Source: Epiperipatus broadwayi
Lineage: Eukaryota > Onychophora > Udeonychophora > Euonychophora > Peripatidae
DNA: 64,000 nt
Direction of reading: 5' to 3'
Assembly (NCBI GenBank): GCA_028023455.1
Contig: JAQFVV010000017.1
Span: 5,364,098-5,428,097 of the forward strand
Positions 11,363-23,668 of the stretch are shown here, in pieces (position 1 is the first letter of the stretch; every line of letters begins with the position of its first letter). The notes beneath the pieces were generated by a model. That model was given only the letters and a program-made list of their open reading frames with translations, had not been told where the DNA came from and did not search any database. Made by a program: the position numbers and the translations under genes.

Positions 11363-11509
11363 GTATGTTACAAACAGAAATGTATTATAACTATAACACC
11401 ATCATGTGGTTTCCACAATAATATGCAAATCATATTCACACTTATAAGGCTATTCTGTAAAGCTTGTTAAGAGCTTTTTTTGTGAGCTCTATATATAACA
11501 TTTATTATG

Positions 11510-11890
11510 CACTTATTTCTTCATAGTTCATTATACATTTATTATTCTTCATGACATCATATTAGCCTCTCATTATACACACAAATAAATCCTAATGGAA
11601 GTTTTTATATGAATTCACTTACCATTAATTGTTCATCATTTGCATAATTTACATTTAAATTTATGATTGATATATGCAAATTTTCTCGGATAGTTCAATA
11701 ATGAGGAGATAATTTATTCATGTACTGACTGCACATATTTACATAGTTAAATAATAATCTTTATATACATTCATGTATATATATTATACATGCACTGGCA
11801 GTTCATGTTGCATTTGTATGAACTCTTAAATTGCAGCTAACTTTATTTTAACATAAATTTGATTAATTTATAATAGTAAAATTATGTTTC
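11510..11890. other. Intron sequence, no gene seen
   Basis: AT-rich intron DNA immediately upstream of the RING1/IBR exon, ending in a T-rich acceptor tract. No element recognised. Confidence 0.35.
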
Positions 11891-11900
11891 TTTTACTTAG

Positions 11901-12072
11901 GATTTCAACTGCGATGTTCCAATCTCAGTAGGGGCACTCAGAACCATCATAGCAGGGGAAGACTTTAATCACTACGTAATTAGAAACTGTCAGGCAGTTC
12001 TAAACAAACATGGCAAATTAAAGTGGTGTCCAAATTCTCAATGTAATCATTTAGCCTTTTTAAGTAAAAATG
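11901..12072 (+). CDS. RBR ligase exon: end of RING1 and start of IBR
   Basis: 57 codons plus one base lie between CTTAG and AATG|GTAAGT. The opening FNCDVP supplies the last RING1 Cys (ICP-DFNC across the junction). It continues VGALRTIIAGEDFNHYVIRN, the linker helix, and then KWCPNSQC, the first Cys pair of the IBR zinc domain. The split codon GAT is completed by the next exon. Confidence 0.9.
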
Positions 12073-12251
12073 GTAAGTAAAAGTATATACATTTAATAGT
12101 TTTATAATGCATCAATGCTTAATTACAATTAGTACGTATGAATATTAATTACCTATTTATTCACTTATTATATGATATTTTTAATTGGCTAAAACATAAT
12201 TTTGATTATAGAACACTTTTTCAGAGCTATAATATGTATAAATTTAATAAG

Positions 12252-12460
12252 GTAAAAAGTGGCTGCTTGAGGGTTGCATTAGATCCTAAGATCTAGGTGT
12301 AATGCTCTCAGATCCAAGGCGCCTCATTGATGAAACTAGTCTGGGATATTGGATGAATAGACACTAGATAGGAATTTAGGCACAAACCTTCCTGCATTCA
12401 TTGATTACTCTGGCTTGCACTGAATGGCGCTACTGTACGGAGAGATTTGCCTCTGTGAAT
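12252..12460. repeat. R1 repeat, partial copy
   Basis: Half of an R1 copy: GTGGCTGCTTGAGGGTTGCA through ATCCTAAGATCTAGGTG, CTGGGATATTGGATGA and GCGCTACTGTACGGAGAGA. A deletion removes the CCACAAGCTAGAA segment. It lacks the CCACTAAACATCACATGATC end, and no clear target duplication was found. Confidence 0.7.
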
Positions 12461-12584
12461 ATATACATCTACTACATTATCAAATTACATATAGAATAAA
12501 ATTGTTTCATATATTTACATGCAGGGCGACCCAAAAGTAAATATACAATAGTGATTAAAAAAATCATAATAATAATAATAATTT

Positions 12585-13405
12585 TAAGACAGGCTATAAC
12601 CTATATCAAATGCATCTTGAAATTTATAATAGTCAATCAAGCAATATCTTTATTTTGCCGATAGAGAGACCTGTCAAACCATGACACAAGATAGCGACTT
12701 TTATAAAGATAAAAGTGGCCATCTTATCTTTAACCTAAATTTCCACTTATATAGACCAGATAGCGACTTTTATAAAGATAAGAGTGGCCATCTTATCTTT
12801 AACCTAAATTTCCACTTATATAAGCCAATCTGAAGTATCTTCAATTTGGGAGCGTGAAGCTGTTGTTCTCTTCACTCTTTAAGTCCACTACTTCCTTTAC
12901 AAATTAACCTTTGCGAAATCTTGCGATTTACGAGTTAATATTATGATCGTTATACTGGAAATATATAAACTATTGTAAAGTTGTAATTATTTATAAAGTG
13001 CACAGGAAGTATATGTAAATACTTTTAAGACAGGCATAACCTGTATCAAATGCACCTTGAAATTAATAATAGTCAAGAAATATATTTTTATATTTCCAGT
13101 ATAAAGATCGTAATATTAACTCATTGTAAATCGCAAGATTTTGCGAAGGTTAATTTGTAAAGGAAATAGTGGACTTAAACAGTGGAGAGAACAACAGCTT
13201 CATGCTCCCAAATCAAGATACTTCAGATTGGCCTGTATAAGTAGAAATTTTGGTTAAAGATAAGATGGCCACTTTTATCTTTATAAAAGTCGCTATCTTG
13301 TGTCGTGGTTTGAGAAGTCTCTCTATTGGCAAAATAAAGATATTGCTTGACTATTATAAATTTCAAGGTGCATTTGATACAGGTTATAGCCTTCTTAAAA
13401 GTATT
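12585..13405. repeat. Hairpin element H4 with tandem duplication in one arm
   Basis: Two arms of about 380 bases are inverted copies: TATCAAATGCATCTTGAAAT on the left faces ATTTCAAGGTGCATTTGATA on the right, and TAAAAGTGGCCATCTTATC faces GATAAGATGGCCACTTTTA. The left arm carries a 67-base unit twice (about 12689-12755 and 12759-12824) that the right arm carries once, so the duplication arose after or during arm formation. The spacer (about 12975-13060) repeats parts of the arm end. No protein is encoded. Confidence 0.85.
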
Positions 13406-13641
13406 TACATATAGTTCCTATGCGCTTAATAAATAATTACAACTTTATAATAATAATAATAATGAAAATACAATGCCTAAATAAATACAATATATAAATA
13501 TTTGGCCTATCCTAATATATATTAATATTTAACTCAAATATAAAACTTTTATATATACATCTATTTTTATATAATTATTTTCAAATTATGTCTCCAATTA
13601 ATTTCATTTAGACATTTTTAAAATTGATTAGATGTATACAA

Positions 13642-14326
13642 GAAGCCAATAAACATCGCATGACCACCACCTCTTATGCTTGTGTATAACTGTTAAAACA
13701 GGCAAAACTCACTATATGTATTGCCACCCATAGCAAGCTAGAGTAATCAATGGATGCCATATAATAGTGCCACTCAGTGCAAACCAGAGTAATCAATGAA
13801 TGCAAGAAGTTTGTGGATAAAATCCCCATATAATGCCTACTCATCCAATATCTCCAGACTAGTTTCTAGCTTGTGGCTTTCATCAGTGAGAAGCCTTGGA
13901 TCTGAGAGCACTGCACCTAGATCTTAGGATCTAATGCAACCCTCCAGCAACCACCTTTTATCTCCATTTAATTACAAAACTATGAGTCTTAAACTGAAAA
14001 CACCTTAATGTTTTCAATCTAAGCTCATTGGCTTAAATAGTCATATGGGTCTGAACCCATTTCAGTACCCATACATTTTGGTGTCTTTGGTTATTTAATA
14101 ACCACAGCCACCACTATCCTATTAAGCAGGATTGGTTTTAAACCAATAAACATCACATGACCACCACCTCTTATACTTGTGTATAACTGTTAAAACAGGC
14201 AAAACTCACTATACGTATTGCCACACACAGCAAGCTAGAGGGATTTTATGCACAAGCCTTCTGACATCCATTGATTTCTTTAGCTTGCTGTGTGTGGCAA
14301 TACGTATAGTGAGTTTTGCCTGTTTT
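13642..14326. repeat. R1 repeat copy, composite, 10-bp duplication
   Basis: ATGTATACAA flanks both sides (13632-13641 and 14327-14336). The copy starts with CCAATAAACATCACATGACC-like sequence, contains inverted R1 arms, a central segment (TTTTGGTGTCTTTGGTTATT, CAGTACCCATACATTTTGG) and a second start-like segment at about 14142, and ends GTATAGTGAGTTTTGCCTGTTTT. A 3' sub-part (14205-14325) is itself a short hairpin with TTGCCACACACAGCAAGC facing GCTTGCTGTGTGTGGCAA. Confidence 0.8.
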
Positions 14327-14429
14327 ATGTATACAAAAAAAATTTTTTTAAGTGTGGATGTGTGTGTGTGTGCATACCCAGATATTTTCATATTCTGAAG
14401 AATAAATAAAAAGACATCAGTATACTAGG

Positions 14430-15115
14430 GAGAGTATACAATAAGATGACTTATATTTCCAAAACTTCTTACGGCAGTTTTGCAAGAAATATTTTGTTGA
14501 TTGAAATAGAAAGCTTAAGGGAATAAAAGCAATTGGAGATTATTTAAGTCATCTAGATTTCACAGATGATGTAGTTGTTTCTGTATATAATGCTTCAGAG
14601 CTTCAGGAAATATTGCAAGAATTCTGATGATAGTAAAAAAATAGAACTAAAGATAAATGTTAAAAAGACTAATGTTATATATGATGGATTTTCTCAAAAG
14701 AAGAAAATAAAGATTGATATGATGAGTTAGAAGTTAATAATTACAAATCCCCTGATCAGATGATTATTACAGATGGAAACATAATCATAGAATTATATTT
14801 GTTTGGAGTGCTTTTGGTAGAAATAACTTAATATTGAACGGAAATATGCCTATATGTTCAAAAAGGGTTTTTTAAATAAATGTGTTTTACTAGTTAATTA
14901 ATTATGGATGTGAGATCTGGACACTTAACAGAAGAGCAATATAAAGATTTCAGACCTCTCATTGAAGTGTGGGAGATGCAAATTAGGAGTAGAAGTTCTC
15001 TTATGTATTATATCATGATTTGAAAAATCAGATTCCTAGACTTAGATTTGGTTCATGTTAGAAATTTATATAGCAGTCACAGTGTGTAATACAAGCTTAT
15101 AAAAGATAGATTAAA
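14430..15115 (+). pseudogene. RTE-like LINE, RT-region fragment
   Basis: Plus-strand frames read GDYLSHLDFTDDVVVS, the [YF]xDD catalytic motif of an RT, followed by decayed versions of the thumb and C-terminal part (a TDGN-n-motif, then DLDT near the tail). Many stops and shifts are present. The order and words match the minus-strand fragment at 25845-26520 and the plus fragment at 39060-39990, so all belong to one RTE-like family. Confidence 0.65.
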
Positions 15116-15242
15116 AGACGTAAACTTGTTACATGGAAGATAAAATAAGAGGAAAATTAAGGTCCACTTCCTTTTAGCAAAGACATAAACTTGTTACACG
15201 AAAGGTAAAATAAGAGGAAAATTAAGGTCCACTTCCTTTTAT
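15116..15242. repeat. Tandem duplication of about 62 bases
   Basis: GACGTAAACTTGTTACA through AAGGTCCACTTCCTTTTA occurs twice back to back, with a few differences (GACATAAACTTGTTACACGA in the second unit). It lies directly after the RTE fragment and is probably part of its eroded 3' end. Confidence 0.75.
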
Positions 15243-16250
15243 CATATCATAACATAGACTCATCAACTGGCCAGACCTTATTTCTCATTAAGGAAATTTT
15301 AATAGTAAAGGATTACTGATATGTTTAGTTAATTATGTTAAATTGTGAATAAATTATATTAATTCTCTTACCAGATTTAAAAAAAAAAAAAAAGTGAAAG
15401 CTATTCTAAAAATGTAAGGTCATGTGATACCTGATAAATAGATCAAAAAGCATTTGCATAAAGTCTAATACCATTCTGTGAGATATTATTAACTTATTTA
15501 ATTTAGATATCTTAGGGTTTTGGCCCTGTAGCAGTAGCATAAATCTTTTTAAAAAACAGGTACTCAAAACTATAATGTTTCTTGTACGAGTTAATATAAA
15601 ACATATATAAATATTGAAAAAATTATATTTTTTTTAACATAATTTTTTAATTACATAATGTATGACCAGTCAGGGACCTCCTCAAGAATAGTACCCAACT
15701 GGATGAAATTCAATTAGCTCATATCTTGCCCTATTTAAATTATTTCCACTTTGAATTTTTTCAAAAAAGAAATTGATAATATAGGGGGGGGGGTCTGAAA
15801 AATCTATAAATATATCGTCTCACTGATTTTTATCTTCATAACAAAATTTGCCCACCAGCATTTTCATTATGTTTTAGCCATAAAATCTCCCACAGTAATT
15901 TTAAAATGTTGGTAACTGGATTAAAACTATTGTGTTTATCTATATAAAAATAGTTTAACTTTTTACCATAATGAGAACCTGTTGAACCATAAATCTGAAA
16001 ATTATCTGCATTTGGTATCATTCATCAAAATGAAAAATTAATCTTTGCCATTATATCTTATGTAACATCATTATCCACATTGTTATTCTTTTGTTATTTA
16101 TGTTTCCAGTATTTATACTCTTATATCCACTATTCAAAATAAATGTCCGTTTACCTCTTTCTTTTTAACTTCTCAAAACCCAACAATATCCCATTTAATA
16201 ATAGATAGTCTTCTTTTAATTCATGCAATATTTCTTTATTTGAAAGATGT
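15243..16250. other. Intron sequence, no gene seen
   Basis: AT-rich intron with a run of ten G at about 15784-15793. A short minus-strand open frame at 15836-16021 shows no motif. Nothing else is recognised. Confidence 0.35.
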
Positions 16251-16254
16251 TATG

Positions 16255-16815
16255 TTTATAGAAACCCAAACTCGAGAAAAACGATTATAATATTTATTAC
16301 TGAGACAAAAATACAATTGCATATTTACACTATATATGAAATTATTATACCTTTGACTGATACTTTTGGCAAGGTATAACATCCAGTTGCTAAGCAACTA
16401 TAGAAGGAAGGGACTTTAGGTGCACTTATAATTTATCTACTACTTCCAGTTATACTGTGACAGCTTTCCTCATAAGTAGATACAATAACACTTCTGGATG
16501 TACTCTGACATCTTGCCTTGTGTCTGATTTAGGTTCGAACAGTTTCCAGTCATGAACGTGGACTTATCTTACTGTGTTAACCATTTAGTGGGAAACCAGC
16601 ATACTGCCATTCAACTTTGACAATTGTCTGACCTAACCTTCAAATGGATAGACTATTTATAGCCAGCAGTCTAATTCAATGAGCATCATCACCTATTGGC
16701 CCATTCTTGGCACTGGACATATGTTACCTATTCGAATGTAAATTGGTCCATGGTAATGAATGATCAATCTGATCAAGATGGAATCTAGACTAGTCCATTA
16801 TTTGTAGGTAAGGTG
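16255..16815. repeat. Dispersed repeat D, copy 2
   Basis: Same-orientation diverged partner of 9385-9865. It is about 80 bases longer owing to an insertion around 16680-16750. Both copies end near GACTAGTCCATTATTTG followed by a GGTAAGGTGAGATAT-like word. No coding sequence; class unknown. Confidence 0.65.
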
Positions 16816-17131
16816 AGATATAACAAAAATAATCCAGAATTGTACGTACTTAAATAAGAAGTCATCATTAAATGTAAGCCTAGTATAAATATATTTCATG
16901 TTTACATTAGAAGTTACGCATAATGTTAAATATAATAGATATTAGTTATAGAAAAAGAAAAACAAATTTATTTCAATATGTAGATTGGTGAGAAAGAAGT
17001 TTCGTAAAAGAAAAATTACATAATTAAATATATATGTGTAAATAATATTAAAATAAATAAAATATCAAAAACAATTCAAATTAAATTTTAATGAAATTTT
17101 ATTAATTTTAATATTTATATATGTTTATTAG

Positions 17132-17257
17132 ATTTACAAATTAATCCAATCCCTGTAAATTGTGTTTGTTATCAACAATGGTGCTTTGAATGTCAAAATA
17201 TGGCTCATTGGCCAGCGACATGCCATCAGTTTTCTTTGTACAAGTCTACAAACAAAG
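17132..17257 (+). CDS. RBR ligase exon: IBR
   Basis: The exon runs from TTATTAG to AACAAAG|GTAAGA. It completes a split Asp codon and reads DLQINPIPVNCVC, QQWCFECQ and HWPATCHQF. Together with WCPNSQC of the previous exon this gives all eight IBR ligands (six Cys, one His, one Cys). The IBR bridges RING1 and RING2 in these ligases. It ends with one base of a split codon. Confidence 0.9.
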
Positions 17258-18539
17258 GTAAGATTATCTTCCTTTCATTATGAATAATTGAAAAAGTATA
17301 TAAAAATAAGATAATTATAATACTTAATTTATTATTTCAAAGTAAAAATTTATAAGGGATACTTATTTATGGGTGCATTTGTTTTGTTTTATATTTTTTA
17401 ATCTGAGTAGTTTATTTATATATATACTAGGGGACATGTTCCCCCTGTTGCCTTTGGCTTCCAACCCCTGAAGCTCACTCAGCCTGGCCCTACCCTTTTG
17501 ACAGAGCTTACAGAAAAATGTTTATTTCCAACAATTATTTTCGTACAAATTTAAGTTTGATATTGAAATTGTTAAGATTCTTCATGAAGAGAGAAACCAG
17601 AATAAAAGAACAATTGAAGCAATTTTAATAAATAGAAATAAAATGAATATGGTTAATAGACAAGCTGTTAACATTAAAATTTGGGATTCATGGGATTTGA
17701 GTTGATGATGTTTGCTTCCATTTTTGAATTATACATCAGTTGAGAAAGGTTAAGGAATTAACCAAAAGTACTTCTGCAGATTGAAAGACTGTATATAATA
17801 GTTAATTCCCATTATATTTATTATTTTTATTGTTATATATATATTTATATGAGATGTTTATAAAATTCCAACTGTATAATATTAAAGTAAGATAAAATTA
17901 GAAAAAAAATGACACAAATATATACATGTAAGATATTTAAATAATCTCGATTTAATGTGTTACATAAAATCGTCACTTATGATTTGTATTCTTTTTTTTT
18001 TTTTTTGGTTTTTATTTAACATGCACCCACTACATTTTATTATTTTATCATTTGGGCCAGAGCAAATTTACTCTTAAATAAATAATTATTAATATTTTTT
18101 TACTGCAGGTGCTAAATTAAAAGTTTTATTTTACCCGTATTTAATTATCAAATCATAAGAGTTGTTTAAAGTGTTCATAATAAAGTATCTTTTGTCTACG
18201 AAGTGAAAGTTCTATTTTTTTTCGTTTGGATCAGAATTTTTATCAAACTGTCATTTGCTTCTATTTTCGTTACATAAAATCAACAGGATTTTATATATAT
18301 AGGGCAGATTTCACAAAAGTCCATTTACCAAATCTTCATTAAATATTGATATTTCTGGGGGATCATAACTTGATCATGCTAACATTATAGTGATTTTCTG
18401 TAATTCAGATCAAAAAATTTAGAAAAGTTCAATTTTTGATTTTAATATATAGATTGGCTTCCCAATTTTTTATAAAAATTGCAACAGATTAAACAAATTT
18501 TTAGTTTTTTTTTACCATAATATTAATTTTTGGATACAC
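17258..18539. other. Intron sequence, no gene seen
   Basis: AT-rich intron with a GC-richer patch at about 17429-17512 (CATGTTCCCCCTGTTGCCTT and on) that matches nothing I recognise and could be a remnant of an unrecognised repeat. Poly-T at about 17990-18006. No gene. Confidence 0.35.
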
Positions 18540-19080
18540 ATATAATGTATATATTAACTTTAGATGCAATTATAGGGGACTTGAATCCAGACTTTCAAGC
18601 TCCCTTCAGTTATTCACTTCATCTTATACAACTGATATGCATGACCACATACATGTGAAAAGATAAATGATCTCCAATATGCATATTTTATGCTGAGTTG
18701 ATCCAGATTATCATCTCCCACACACATATATAATCAGTTTTCAGCTTATATTAAGATAGCAAATCTTCAAACTTTAATGGACAGGTTTCAGTCCACTCCA
18801 TCCTCCAACTCTTCAGCCATCCATATCATTGAAAATCTGATGATGGAACACCCAAATCCCTTGTTAAGCCAACATTGTTATCATGCCCGTGTTGATTTTA
18901 AGTCACTTTGGCCTTTCATATATAGGACCTTAATATGTCCATTTAAATATACAGAGAAGGGATGGAGAATTCAGGCTGAATCTGTAATATTTGAATACAT
19001 GTATAATGAATATACCAAACTTTAGATGAAATTGGAAGGGATTTGAACACAGACTTTCAAGCTGTATTGGTTATATAAGA
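18540..19080 (-). repeat. SINE-like unit S, minus orientation
   Basis: Inverted match to the S unit: GGGGACTTGAATCCAGACTT and AAGGGATTTGAACACAGACTT are two complements of the B-box region, one at each end, so two head portions are present. Between them lie TAAGATAGCAAATCTTCA and CATATCATTGAAAATCTGAT, shared with 42470-43650. The short open frame at 18777-19025 is repeat sequence. Confidence 0.6.
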
Positions 19081-19084
19081 TGGA

Positions 19085-19835
19085 GTGGATAGCTGAAGAA
19101 ACTTATTGTGTGGATTTTTTCCAAGAGCCTCTAACAAATTTAGGACCATATTCTAGTAATGTTCTGATATTTTCAAGGAGTCGATTATTTGCAAGGTTGA
19201 CAAGACTTTCTTTTTTCATGGGGTTTATTTTTACTACTTGTTTTAGGGAAAGAAATTCTAATGCTTTTTTGTTCTTGACATTTAACTGTAATGAAATAAT
19301 ATGACATTGTTCAGTGATACTGCTAGGAGTTTCGTAATACGTTATCTTTTTTTTTCTTCATTCATTGATTTTTAGTGCCCTTTTACATCTTTGAATGATG
19401 TGCTTTAGTAGTTCTGTTTTTAGTTGGTGTACTATACTTTTTCATTGATGAATTGGATAATTTATACGTATGTTGCAGCGTTTGGGGAAGATTTTATATT
19501 TTAAACATTTCTCCAAAAATAATACTTTTCCTGCAATTTTGTGATGGATTTATGCAATTTCATAGCCGTCTTGAGGTGTTGGCGGTAATTCATGCTTTAA
19601 TGTAATATTCAGAATTATTTTCCTTTTCCTTATTCTACAGTAATTAGTTTATTTCAACATTTTGAACATTGGATAAATACAGGTTTATTCAGTTTAGTTC
19701 GTTAATTGTAAATGAGTGCACTTTCAGCCAATGAAGCTAAAATTGTAGCCCTCATGGGTGTCTCGATATATGTTGTAATATTTAAATGTAAATGCTAATT
19801 TATTTAAATTAATGATTTTCATATTCCATTGAACC
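19085..19835 (-). pseudogene. Penelope-like element, inverted 5' part
   Basis: On the minus strand, reading from 19835 down, a terminal repeat segment (also found in direct orientation at 22035-22200) is followed by coding for KVLFLEKCLKYKIFPKRC, the conserved N-terminal region of Penelope-like ORFs, and then LLENIRTLLEYGPKF, another early block. Stops and shifts are present. The part is inverted relative to the RT and endonuclease part at 19838-22200, as if the 5' section flipped during insertion. Confidence 0.7.
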
Positions 19836-19837
19836 CA

Positions 19838-22230
19838 CAAAGAAAGAAAGTCTTATCAATCTTTCAAACATAAATTCTGTCAAAAGTCTAAATGTCTTGA
19901 AATATTTATTTAAGGAAGATGAGATAATTATAAATCTTATTGCTACCACCATATATTTCATTACTTGATGGCAAATAAAAAGATTCTTCCGTAATATATT
20001 CTCCTCAATTTCATTTATTTCCTTTACTTTTTAAATCCACAAATAATTTTCTGCAAATATCAGAACATATTTGTTGGAGGTTCTAGGGGAAAACCACACC
20101 TTAAAATAATAGCAGTCATTGAATCTAAATATGAAAATATTCCACAGAGGGAAAATACTATCGGACAAATAGCGTAGGTTTTTACATTCTATCCCTGACA
20201 AAGATGAAAATAAAATGTAGACTAAAAATATAGAAGACTGTACACAATTTATGCACAGAAACAATATTGTTTGCCTAAAAGAGGACGAAGGTAACTGATT
20301 CATGCTTATAAAATATAACAAATACATCCAAAAATCTGCTACCCAAATTCACAAACTAAATTACAAGTGTGCCACTAAATGATAATAAGGTAAAGGTGGC
20401 TGCTGGAGGTTTGCATTAGATCCTAAGATCTAGGTGCAATGTTATAAGATTCAAGGCTTCTCACTGATGAAAGCCACAAGCTAGAAACTAGTCTGGAGAT
20501 ATTGGATGAGTAGGCATTAGATGGGGATTTTATGCACAAACTTCTTGCATTCATTGATTACTCTGGTTTGCACTGAGTGGCACTATTATATGGAGAGTTT
20601 AGTCTCTGTGTTACAGGTGTGTTGATACATACAACATGAAGGCCAAGATGGATAAATTCATAATTGCCATAATAGATATACATACCTAAAAATGTATCCA
20701 TCAGTGGTAATTCCCCCTCAATTATGCTAAAACATAAAACTGCACAAAAGAAATTTTTGATGACAGATTTTGAAGAGGCATATTATTATATCACCATTAA
20801 AAACATTGCCAAGTGATTAAGTTTTGGAAAATATACTATAAAATCCTCCCTAGAGTTTGTTCAATTGATCAACACATGTCAAATAAATGAGAACTATAAA
20901 ATTGTATCACTAGACATGACCTAGTTACATGGTTCAGTATTACATAAGCAAATTATTAATTTATACACACACTGCTGTAAGAAATCGAATATAACCGTCA
21001 AGTAAGAGAGATCATTATTAATACTTTAAATTGGATTGACAGCAACATAACTGAGCTGTTCAACACTAAATATAGCATAAAAAAGCATGGATTATGCACT
21101 TACTCACTCGCCATGTAATATGCAGTTTAATACTAGCTAAAGCCAAGAATGAAATTACACCCAAATATTTAAATAAAGACTAATATTATTTACAAGCAGT
21201 ATGTCAATGATGTGTTGGCATGTGCCACAGTAAGCATCATAAAAATATCAGGTGAACTAGCACTAAAAACAGCACTTCAGTGGACAATTGAACATGAAAA
21301 TGCCTCCAATGGTCTGAAATATTTTGACTAACTCATTCAAAGAAATAAAAACTTATTAGACTTCAAAATGATCATCAAACCAAGTGAAATTTGAAGCACA
21401 ATTTCTCTGCACTCTCTCACACCTATGACACCTACACTCGCTAGGATAAAAGTTTGTTAAATAGAAATCTTAGACTCTGTAAATATGAAGCATAATATAG
21501 AGACTTATATAAGTGATTTATGCAGAATAGAATGCAATGGTAACACTAATAAAAATAATCAAGAAATTTTACAATAAAATAAAACTAGCACACATACCTT
21601 CATTAGACAACAAATCACAAAAAATAAAAAAGGTCTACACCAACACATGCAACATAAGTCTGAGAACCTCCCCCCTCCCTAACCTGAATAGACTACTAAA
21701 TAACACTTCAGATAATGTATAATATTGAATGCAGTAATACAGCTTGCAAATCAGTATATTATGGAGAATCTATGGCAAATATAGCCACCAGAGTCTTCCA
21801 ATGCAAATACTTGTATACGCATGCTAAAAATAATCCAGAACATATATCCACTTTCTTGGAACATAAGATACTATCTGGCTACATTTTAGATCTGATATGA
21901 AAATTTCCTGTACTGAATGAGATGTTAGAAAATGTAAAATAAAAGAAGAATGGTTTATTGCTAAGAACAACCATGCCATTAATGAAAAAGAAAACAGCAT
22001 TCAACCTTCAAAATAATGGCATATATAAATCATTAATTTAAATAAATTAGCATTTGCATTTAAATACCACAATATATCCAGAAGCCCATGAGTCCTACAA
22101 TTCTGGCTTCATTGTCTGAAAGCACACTTAGCTACAACTAAGAAATTAAACTGAATAAATCTTTACTTGTCCAACATTCAAAATGTTGAAATAATAAATG
22201 ATATGGACACTGAAGTACATCTATTTTACC
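19838..22230 (+). pseudogene. Penelope-like element, RT and GIY-YIG part
   Basis: Plus-strand frames read, in order, an early RT block (HRNNIVCLKEDEGN), the catalytic YVNDVLACATVS, the following IEHENASNGLKYFD block, and finally a GIY-YIG-type endonuclease start (MYNIECSNTACKSVYYGES, 21715 on). This RT-then-GIY-YIG order is diagnostic of Penelope-like elements. Frame breaks are numerous. An R1 copy (20372-20610) interrupts the RT coding between two halves of a duplicated 11-mer. A terminal repeat copy (22035-22200) ends the element. Confidence 0.8.
20372..20610. repeat. R1 repeat copy inserted in the Penelope element
   Basis: TTACAAGTGTG (20361-20371) and TTACAGGTGTG (20611-20621) flank it, an 11-bp duplication with one mismatch. 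It starts CCACTAAATGATAATAAGG, where most of the usual CCACTAAACATC end has been deleted, runs through GGTGGCTGCTGGAGGTTTG, and ends GGAGAGTTTAGTCTCTGTG. Its position dates it after the Penelope insertion. Confidence 0.8.
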
Positions 22231-23392
22231 TTCTGCTATTGAATTTTGCTTTATAGTGATATGCTCGTAAAAGCTAAAGATTTCCGAGTCACTCAGTTTG
22301 GGCAATTGAATGAAATTAGTGCACTCTACTCTTTGGTTGCTTGAATGTCATGTGACTTCTCAAGAAACTAACCATACATTATTTTTATTATATAAATGTC
22401 TGTGATGAATATTCTAATTCAAACTCACAGTTAATATTAACCTGACTGCGAATGTTTTGCATATTTCTGATACTTTTTAGGTAATTATTTTATTTAAATT
22501 ATAAATGGTGGTATATTTACCCACAATTCAAATGAGAAACCCACAATTACTTAATCTAAACGAATTTATTAATGAGTATGTATTATACAAATAAAACTAG
22601 AATATTTACAAACTCTAAATATAATTACATACAGAAAATACAATCACGGGTTTCTAACAGTTTCTATCCCCTTCTCAAATATTGTCTGAGAATTACTGCA
22701 TTTCATGGATGGTCATTTACATGACTTATACAAAATATACTACAGGTTCCCCAGAGTCAAACCTAAGAGCCATATAGGCTTAAATAAATCAAAGTAAGAT
22801 CAGGATGATTTGCTTTAAATACTAGTCGGATTTTGGTACTGTCAGATTTCGAAACATCTGGGTTTATTCCCTCGCAGAAACTTTGACTTGTCTCTGCTGG
22901 TACTAGTTATGAGCATTATAGTGCTGCCATGACAGCCAAAAAAAAAGCACTTAACTCTACAGTCCCGAGTTTCTATAGTCTACTGTTTATTTCTTCCCTT
23001 ATCAGAAATTTTCCATTCTTTACACTCCTTTGCAAAAACACTTAATTGATTTCACATTCCAGATTCACTACTTCATATGATTTTATCTTTTCCCTAATTA
23101 GTTCCAATTTTACTCTTCCATTCTGTCCACTCAGTCTGAAAAATCTTTTAATTATGCAATTCTATTTTCTTCTATATATACTCATTTCTACGAAAATTTC
23201 TATTGTCATTGATTATCACCTTTAATTTTAACTCCTGGAGTATTCTTATTGCTTATAATACTTTTTAACTAAAATATTTATTGAAAGCAAAATACTTCAA
23301 AATGTTAATTGATAACTTATTATAAACAAAGATTCTATGATAAAATCTTACTTCAAACTCTTTAATTTTTTTTTTGCTTTCCATATGTCATA
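22231..23392. other. Intron sequence, no gene seen
   Basis: No gene or recognised element. A slightly GC-richer, repeat-like stretch at about 22620-22990 (GGTTCCCCAGAGTCAAACC, GTCTCTGCTGGTACTAGTT) does not match anything else in the window. Confidence 0.35.
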
Positions 23393-23482
23393 GCATCGGC
23401 CAGGAAGCGAACACGCAACAGCTGTCTGCAACCAACTGCTTGCTTGCAAGGCGGCTGCGCTGATCTCTTGGCTAACAACGTT
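23393..23482 (-). pseudogene. tRNA-like sequence
   Basis: Minus-strand A-box-like TTAGCCAAGAGATCAGC and B-box-like GTGTTCGCTTCCTG, with the same flanking GATGCTATGACAT-type sequence as the copy at 44340-44405. The middle is enlarged by about 20 bases compared with the other two, so the fold is spoiled. Taken as a tRNA-derived repeat, not a working tRNA. Confidence 0.5.
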
Positions 23483-23668
23483 TGACGACTTTTAATTTTA
23501 CTCACTGAAAATTGGAGGCTTGACAAATATTTGTAAAAATCATAAAAATCTTAAGTAATCCATTACTGCCTGTTTTTAAATAGAAGTTTTTAAAACATTA
23601 ATTATATTAAGATTAAAGTTAATTGCAATTTTGTAATATATATATTATTTTTAATTTTTTATTTCTAG

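Noticed and set aside
11080-11470. Two similar short proteins on opposite strands
   Set aside because: They are the two arms of hairpin H3 read in opposite directions.
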